Positions 5,788 through 8,571 of a DNA stretch of 8,571 bases are shown piece after piece. The stretch comes from UBA5186 sp040005095 (GTDB lineage Bacteria > Actinomycetota > Thermoleophilia > Gaiellales > Gaiellaceae), in the NCBI GenBank assembly GCA_040005095.1, contig JBDTZN010000077.1:1-8571 (forward strand), in the 5' to 3' direction. The notes below the pieces were generated by a model that saw nothing but the letters and a program-made list of their open reading frames with translations, did no database searches and had not been told where the DNA came from. Numbering within the stretch: position 1 is the first letter of the stretch; every line of letters starts with the position of its first letter. Made by a program: the position numbers and the translations under genes.

Positions 5788-6452
5788 CTAGGCGGGAAGC
5801 GGCGGAGGCCGGCTCGAGAGAACGACGCCGTGCAGGAAGCGCGGCGGGGGCGAATCGGTCGTCGCGTACGTGGGAGCGGGGTCGCGGACGCGAGCGGCGA
5901 GGCGATACGCGAACGCGACCGTCTCCCGGGAGTAGCGCTCGTAGTCGGCGAGCCAGCGCTCGCAACCGCGGTAGACGAGCGCGGCGAGCACGGAGAGCAC
6001 CGCGAAGACCGGCAGCGCCGAGCTCTGCAGCCACGGCGCGAGCAGCGGCCACCGTCCGGTCGAGATCCGCTCCAGGTCGGTCTGGACGAGGAACAGGAGC
6101 GACGTCGCGAAGAAGACAGCGGCGGAGAGCCGGGGCGACAGCTCGATCCGCATCCGCGGCGCACGCGTGTGCGGATTTGCGCCAAGGCGCGCGATCAGGC
6201 GGCGGGCGGCGCGCTCGGCGGCGTGCGCCTTGACGATCCGCCACGCGATCAGGGCCAACATCAGCGCGACCCCGCCCTTCACGATCGCGAGCAGGAAGGG
6301 GTAGTAGTCCGTGCGCGCGTAGCTCGGTGCTCCGACGTGCGAGCCCAGTCGAGACGATGAGTGAGGCTGCGTCCGGCCAGCTCGGCGACGAATGCGAGCA
6401 GGACAAACGCGCCTCGCGCGAGTGCCACCTGATGGCGACGGGCTCGCTCCAT
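5788..6452 (-). pseudogene. Membrane protein of the copper cassette, broken by a one-base frameshift
   Basis: Two reading frames join into one sensible protein. From ATG 6452, frame one reads MERARRHQVALARGAFVLLA onward, through a hydrophobic segment and AELAGRSLTHRLDW. From the CCC run at 6344-6346 the sense continues only in another frame, as GSHVGAPSYARTDYYPFLLA onward to TAG 5788. Adding one C to that run (GGG to GGGG in the mRNA) gives a single 221-residue protein with DWGSHVGAPSY across the join. Four hydrophobic segments are seen (about 14-26, 51-73, 109-124, 145-162), then a soluble C-terminal part with Tyr-rich LADYERYSRETVAFAYRLA and a Pro-rich end. The family is not known to me. 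Conservation of sense in both halves suggests a recent lesion or a sequencing/assembly error. Without the fix, the only intact piece starts at GTG 6282 (164 residues). Confidence 0.65.
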
Positions 6453-6498
6453 CTCTTGAAGTGTTGCTCTGCGCGCCGTCTCAGGTCAACTTCGCGGC

Positions 6499-6885
6499 TC
6501 AGCCGACGAGCGTCAAGGTCCAACGATCGCGGCATGCGCCCTCGAAGCTGACGAGCAGCACTCGCTGCCATTGCCCCAGGCAAAGGCTTCCGTCCTGGAA
6601 GGGAACCTGCTCGGTGCGCGGGCCGAGCAGGGCACAGACGAGGCGCTCGCGCTCCTCGACTTCGGCCGGGATCATGCGCGCGAGGAGGGCCTCGACGTCC
6701 TCGAAGAAGCCCGACTCGCGCTCGCACACGCGCACGAGCGACGGCACGTCCTCCGGGGAGACGTAGGCGATCCCGTCGCCGCGGCGGGAGGCGCGGAGCT
6801 CGTGCTGGATCTCGTTGGTGATGTCGAGCGCGGCCAGCGTCGGCAGCGCGCACGCGATCGAGTAGGGGATCTCGACGCTCGTCAT
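6499..6885 (-). CDS. YjbQ-like protein lacking the family histidines
   Basis: A 128-residue cytosolic protein. The C-terminal half matches the YjbQ (UPF0047) family: LLGPRTEQVPFQDGSLCLGQWQRVLLVSFEGACRDRWTLTLVG (87-128) aligns with the family's 'ipv.dG.l.lG.wQ.i.l.E.DgPR.R.v.v...G', and SGFFEDVEALLARMIP (58-73) with the segment before the family's Y-x-H. YjbQ proteins are annotated as secondary thiamine-phosphate synthases, from complementation rather than a settled mechanism. Here the usual HTTA block is replaced by AYVSPEDVPSLVRVCE (40-55), and the only histidine in the whole protein is His28, outside the motif. The PR of 'DGPR' is also changed to GACRD. It is therefore probably a divergent branch without the ancestral active site. 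ATG 6885 gives the expected family length. It lies 46 bases upstream of the frameshifted gene and may lead that operon. Confidence 0.75.
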   Translation of the reverse strand: MTSVEIPYSIACALPTLAALDITNEIQHELRASRRGDGIAYVSPEDVPSLVRVCERESGFFEDVEALLARMIPAEVEERERLVCALLGPRTEQVPFQDGSLCLGQWQRVLLVSFEGACRDRWTLTLVG

Positions 6886-6938
6886 CTGGCTTGCAGGCTA
6901 GCTAGGCCGCGTCGGACCAGGGCGCAATAGCCACGTCC

Positions 6939-6951
6939 GGGGTCTGACCCC
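6939..6951 (-). repeat. Palindromic repeat copy 3, inverted (GGGGTCAGACCCC)
   Basis: Read on the minus strand this is GGGGTCAGACCCC followed by GGACGTGG, the same core and flank as the copy beside the transposase, in opposite orientation and about 4.4 kb from copy 2. The palindrome extends to 17 bases (6937-6953). It lies in the 119-base gap between the desaturase gene end (7005) and the YjbQ-like gene start (6885), so it is a non-coding dispersed repeat. Confidence 0.8.
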
Positions 6952-6965
6952 GGGATGGGCCCGAG

Positions 6966-6977
6966 CGGACGCGTCCG
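6966..6977. repeat. 12-base perfect palindrome CGGACGCGTCCG
   Basis: CGGACGCGTCCG reads the same on both strands and lies in the gap after the desaturase stop, 12 bases from the edge of repeat copy 3. As RNA on the plus side it could form a 7-base stem (with one G-U pair) around CGCG; no T tract follows on either strand. It may belong to the same end-of-gene palindromic cluster as copy 3, or be chance. Confidence 0.4.
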
Positions 6978-7004
6978 TTCATCCCCCGACGTGTCGCAGG
7001 GGCG

Positions 7005-7889
7005 TCAGCCGGCGAGCTTGCGCGCTTGCAGCTCGGGACTGACCCGGACGACCTTCCAAACGAGGCCGAGCCGCTCGAGTCCGCGAATCACCCAAGCCGA
7101 GACGTCGATCTCGGAGCGCTTCAAGCCGAGGAACGCGGAGCTCGGGAACGCGTGGTGGTTGTGATGCCACGCCTCGCCGAGCGAGAACGCGGCGAGCCAC
7201 CAGACGTTCCGCGACTCGTCCGCCACGTTGAAGCGCCGCCGACCCACGAAATGGCAGATCGAGTTCACCGACCAGGTGACGTGGTGCAGCAGGAAGATCC
7301 GCACGAGCCCGCCCCAGAGGAGCGCCTCGAGCCCTGCGGCGAGCGTCCCGCCCCAAATCCAGCCCGCGGCAAACGGAAGCGCGAGCGACAGGCCGATCAG
7401 CGGGAGGAAGAGCCGCGAGATCAACACGAGCCCGCGGTCCGCCAGCAGATCCTTCGTATAGCGCCGCTCGTCCGCACCACCCACGTTCTCGAAGAGCCAG
7501 CCAACGTGCGCATGCCAGAGCCCGCCGATCGCGCCCAAAACGCCCGCGCCCCGCCCGACGTGCGGCGAATGCGGGTCGCCCTCCTGGTCCGCAAAGTTGT
7601 GGTGCTTCCGGTGGTCTGCCACCCAGCGGATCGCCGGCCCCTGCACCGCGAGCGAGCCCAGAACGGCGAGCGTGTACCGGATCGCCGGATACGTCTGGTA
7701 CGCGCGGTGCGTCAGCAGGCGGTGGAACCCGATCGCGATCCCGAGGCACGTGAACACGTAGGCGACGCCGAGGATCACGAGATCGCGCGCCTGCAACGCG
7801 TTGCCCCAAAGCAGAAGGATGGCCGCCACAAAGGCCGCGAACGGGACGAACACGCCGATGAAGTTCGCGATCTTGTGCGACAGCTTCAC
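7005..7889 (-). CDS. Acyl-CoA / fatty acid delta-9-type desaturase
   Basis: A 294-residue membrane di-iron desaturase that would insert a cis double bond into acyl chains. All histidine boxes are present: HRLLTH at 56-61, HRKHH at 93-97, and HHNHH at 242-246 in GEAWHHNHHAFP. The extra His202-His203 and His213 match the accessory ligands of the stearoyl-CoA desaturase family. Membrane segments lie near 10-28, 36-54, 70-84, 155-175 and 182-200. Length is typical of bacterial forms, which lack a fused cytochrome b5. The GTG at 7889 is chosen because MKLSHKIANF leads straight into the first membrane segment. It begins 9 bases after the DedA-family stop, so the two are likely one transcript concerned with membrane composition. 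The exact substrate (acyl-CoA, acyl-ACP or acyl-lipid) and position cannot be read. Confidence 0.92.
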   Translation of the reverse strand: MKLSHKIANFIGVFVPFAAFVAAILLLWGNALQARDLVILGVAYVFTCLGIAIGFHRLLTHRAYQTYPAIRYTLAVLGSLAVQGPAIRWVADHRKHHNFADQEGDPHSPHVGRGAGVLGAIGGLWHAHVGWLFENVGGADERRYTKDLLADRGLVLISRLFLPLIGLSLALPFAAGWIWGGTLAAGLEALLWGGLVRIFLLHHVTWSVNSICHFVGRRRFNVADESRNVWWLAAFSLGEAWHHNHHAFPSSAFLGLKRSEIDVSAWVIRGLERLGLVWKVVRVSPELQARKLAG

Positions 7890-7898
7890 CGAGCAAGC

Positions 7899-8492
7899 CT
7901 AGCCGCGGTTTCTAGACCTCGTACGAATCCAACGCCAGGCGAGCAGCCCGGCGATGACGAGCACGACGATTCCGGCGCCGATGAGCCCGACCGTCTTGAA
8001 CGCTGTGGCGGCCGCCTGGCCAAGCAGGTACGCGGCCAGACCCACCGAGATCGCCCAACCGATGCCGCCCGCTGCGTTCCAGAATGCGAACCGTCGCCAC
8101 TGCATCTTGTGGATGCCGGCCAGCCACGCTGCGGTGATCCGCAAGCCCGGGAGCCACCGCCCGAAAAACACCGCTTTCGCGCCGTGCTTGTCGAAGAACT
8201 CCTCGCCGCGCGCGAGCAACCGCTGCCGCCGCTCGCCGCCGCGACTCATCAGCCAGCGCCCGCCGCGCCGGCCGATCACGTAGCCGACGTTGTCCCCGAC
8301 GATCGCGCCCGCGGCCGCCGCGACGATGACGAGGTAGATCGAGAGATGCCCCTTGGACGCGAGCACACCGCCGGCGATGAGGCTCGTCTCCCCGGGGAGC
8401 GGCACGCCGGCCGACTCGCCGCCGACGACCAAGAAGAGCGTGAGGTAGGCGAGCCAGCGCGGAAGCTTGGTGAGCGAGATCAGCGCCAGCAT
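7899..8492 (-). CDS. DedA-family (VTT domain) membrane protein
   Basis: A 197-residue integral membrane protein. The family marks are GESAGVPLPGETSLIAGG (residues 25-42, with Glu26 and PLPGE at 31-35), GAIVGDNVGYVIGRRGG (62-78) and the FFGRWLPGLRITAAWLAG block (109-126) with the essential arginines. DedA/VTT proteins are linked to phospholipid (undecaprenyl phosphate or phosphatidylethanolamine) translocation across the membrane and to proton-motive-force homeostasis; this member's cargo is unknown. Hydrophobic segments lie near 14-30, 36-48, 52-74, 140-158 and 167-187, and the C-terminus is basic (RWIRTRSRNRG). The ATG at 8492 gives the usual family length. It is the first gene of the pair with the desaturase and is the one nearest the tRNA. 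Confidence 0.92.
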   Translation of the reverse strand: MLALISLTKLPRWLAYLTLFLVVGGESAGVPLPGETSLIAGGVLASKGHLSIYLVIVAAAAGAIVGDNVGYVIGRRGGRWLMSRGGERRQRLLARGEEFFDKHGAKAVFFGRWLPGLRITAAWLAGIHKMQWRRFAFWNAAGGIGWAISVGLAAYLLGQAAATAFKTVGLIGAGIVVLVIAGLLAWRWIRTRSRNRG

Positions 8493-8496
8493 CGCG

Positions 8497-8520
8497 GTGA
8501 CGCTAGCGGACGTGCGTCAC
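8497..8520. other. Inverted repeat upstream of the DedA gene
   Basis: GTGACGC (8497-8503) and GCGTCAC (8514-8520) are perfect 7-base arms separated by 10 bases, ending four bases before the DedA ATG on the minus strand and 12 bases past the tRNA end. It could be an operator, a leader hairpin that covers the ribosome site, or the terminator of the tRNA; none can be chosen, and no T tract follows. Confidence 0.35.
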
Positions 8521-8531
8521 GCGCCATCCAG

Positions 8532-8571
8532 AGCCGACGCCCGGACTCGAACCAGTGACCCCTTCACTCCC
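8532..8571 (-). tRNA. Partial tRNA, 3' half, isotype unresolved
   Basis: On the minus strand the T arm is clear: CTGG, loop TTCGAGT (8545-8551), then CCGG, preceded by a GGTC variable segment as in ordinary class I tRNAs. The seven bases after the T stem (CGTCGGC) would be the 3' acceptor strand and base 73 would be T; CCA is not encoded. The outermost T-stem pair is an A-G mismatch. Only the end of the anticodon arm (TGAAG stem) is inside the window, so the anticodon cannot be read safely. T73 would suit Gly, Cys or Thr, and the TGAAG stem reminds me of Thr. The 5' part lies off the right edge. Confidence 0.6.

Noticed and set aside
6339..6350. Programmed -1 frameshifting at the broken membrane gene.
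   Set aside because: The site lacks a slippery heptamer and I saw no clear downstream pseudoknot; a lost base in a G run is simpler.
5306..6853. A 515-residue minus-strand open frame over the copper cassette and the YjbQ-like gene.
   Set aside because: It is Arg/Ala/Pro-rich throughout, matches nothing, and the other frames carry recognisable membrane and YjbQ-like sequence.
6897..6913. GGCTAGCTAGGCC-like near-palindrome just upstream of the YjbQ-like gene.
   Set aside because: Short and imperfect, with no second copy and no recognised operator; too weak to annotate.
7034..7050. CGGGACTGACCCGGACG, resembling the GGGGTCTGACCCC repeat with its GGACG flank.
   Set aside because: It lies inside the conserved reading frame of the desaturase C-terminus, is not palindromic and differs in the core; probably chance.
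7026..8558. A 510-residue plus-strand open frame opposite the desaturase and DedA genes.
   Set aside because: Charged low-complexity shadow of two strongly supported minus-strand genes.

Overview
The window is a very GC-rich stretch (about two-thirds G+C by eye) in which almost every frame stays open, typical of a high-GC actinobacterium. The gene set (CopC-CopD fusion, GTG starts, small membrane proteins of unknown function, and a REP-associated tyrosine transposase beside GGGGTCAGACCCC palindromes) reminds me of the class Thermoleophilia (Gaiellales/Solirubrobacterales). That placement is recollection and inference, not a search result. No host marker gene is complete here; a partial tRNA sits at the right edge.

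Layout, left to right. (1) The 3' end of a DUF72 (YecE-like) gene on the plus strand shares its stop bases (CTAG) with a convergent minus-strand gene for a kynureninase-like PLP enzyme. That enzyme gene is translationally coupled (GTGA overlap) to an upstream gene for a 108-residue single-span membrane protein. (2) Positions 1916-2510 hold a small mobile cassette: a degenerate palindromic repeat, a hairpin, a clean palindromic repeat, a Y1/HUH transposase of the RAYT type, and a second clean palindromic repeat exactly where the transposase homology ends. The transposase has no stop codon of its own and runs into the antisense strand of the next gene. (3) Positions 2535-6885 hold a tightly packed minus-strand series. 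In transcription order it is a YjbQ-like protein lacking the family histidines, a 221-residue membrane protein broken by a one-base frameshift, a 94-residue membrane protein, a His-rich six-span membrane protein, a CopC-CopD fusion copper protein, and an NAD-dependent sugar epimerase-type SDR. (4) A third, inverted copy of the palindrome lies in the gap 6886-7004. (5) Positions 7005-8492 hold a minus-strand pair: a DedA-family membrane protein followed 9 bases later by an acyl-lipid/acyl-CoA desaturase, a membrane-lipid theme. (6) The window ends inside the 3' half of a minus-strand tRNA gene.

The genes of block 3 from the frameshifted gene to CopCD form a coherent envelope copper cassette: a secreted Cu-binding domain fused to a multi-span channel, with three small co-transcribed membrane proteins of unknown function. 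The most unusual signals are the transposase and its palindromes, including the distant inverted copy, and the uncharacterised His-rich partner of CopCD. The frameshifted gene can be rebuilt to full length by adding one base to a C3 run. No CRISPR, phage, toxin-antitoxin or defence system was found.
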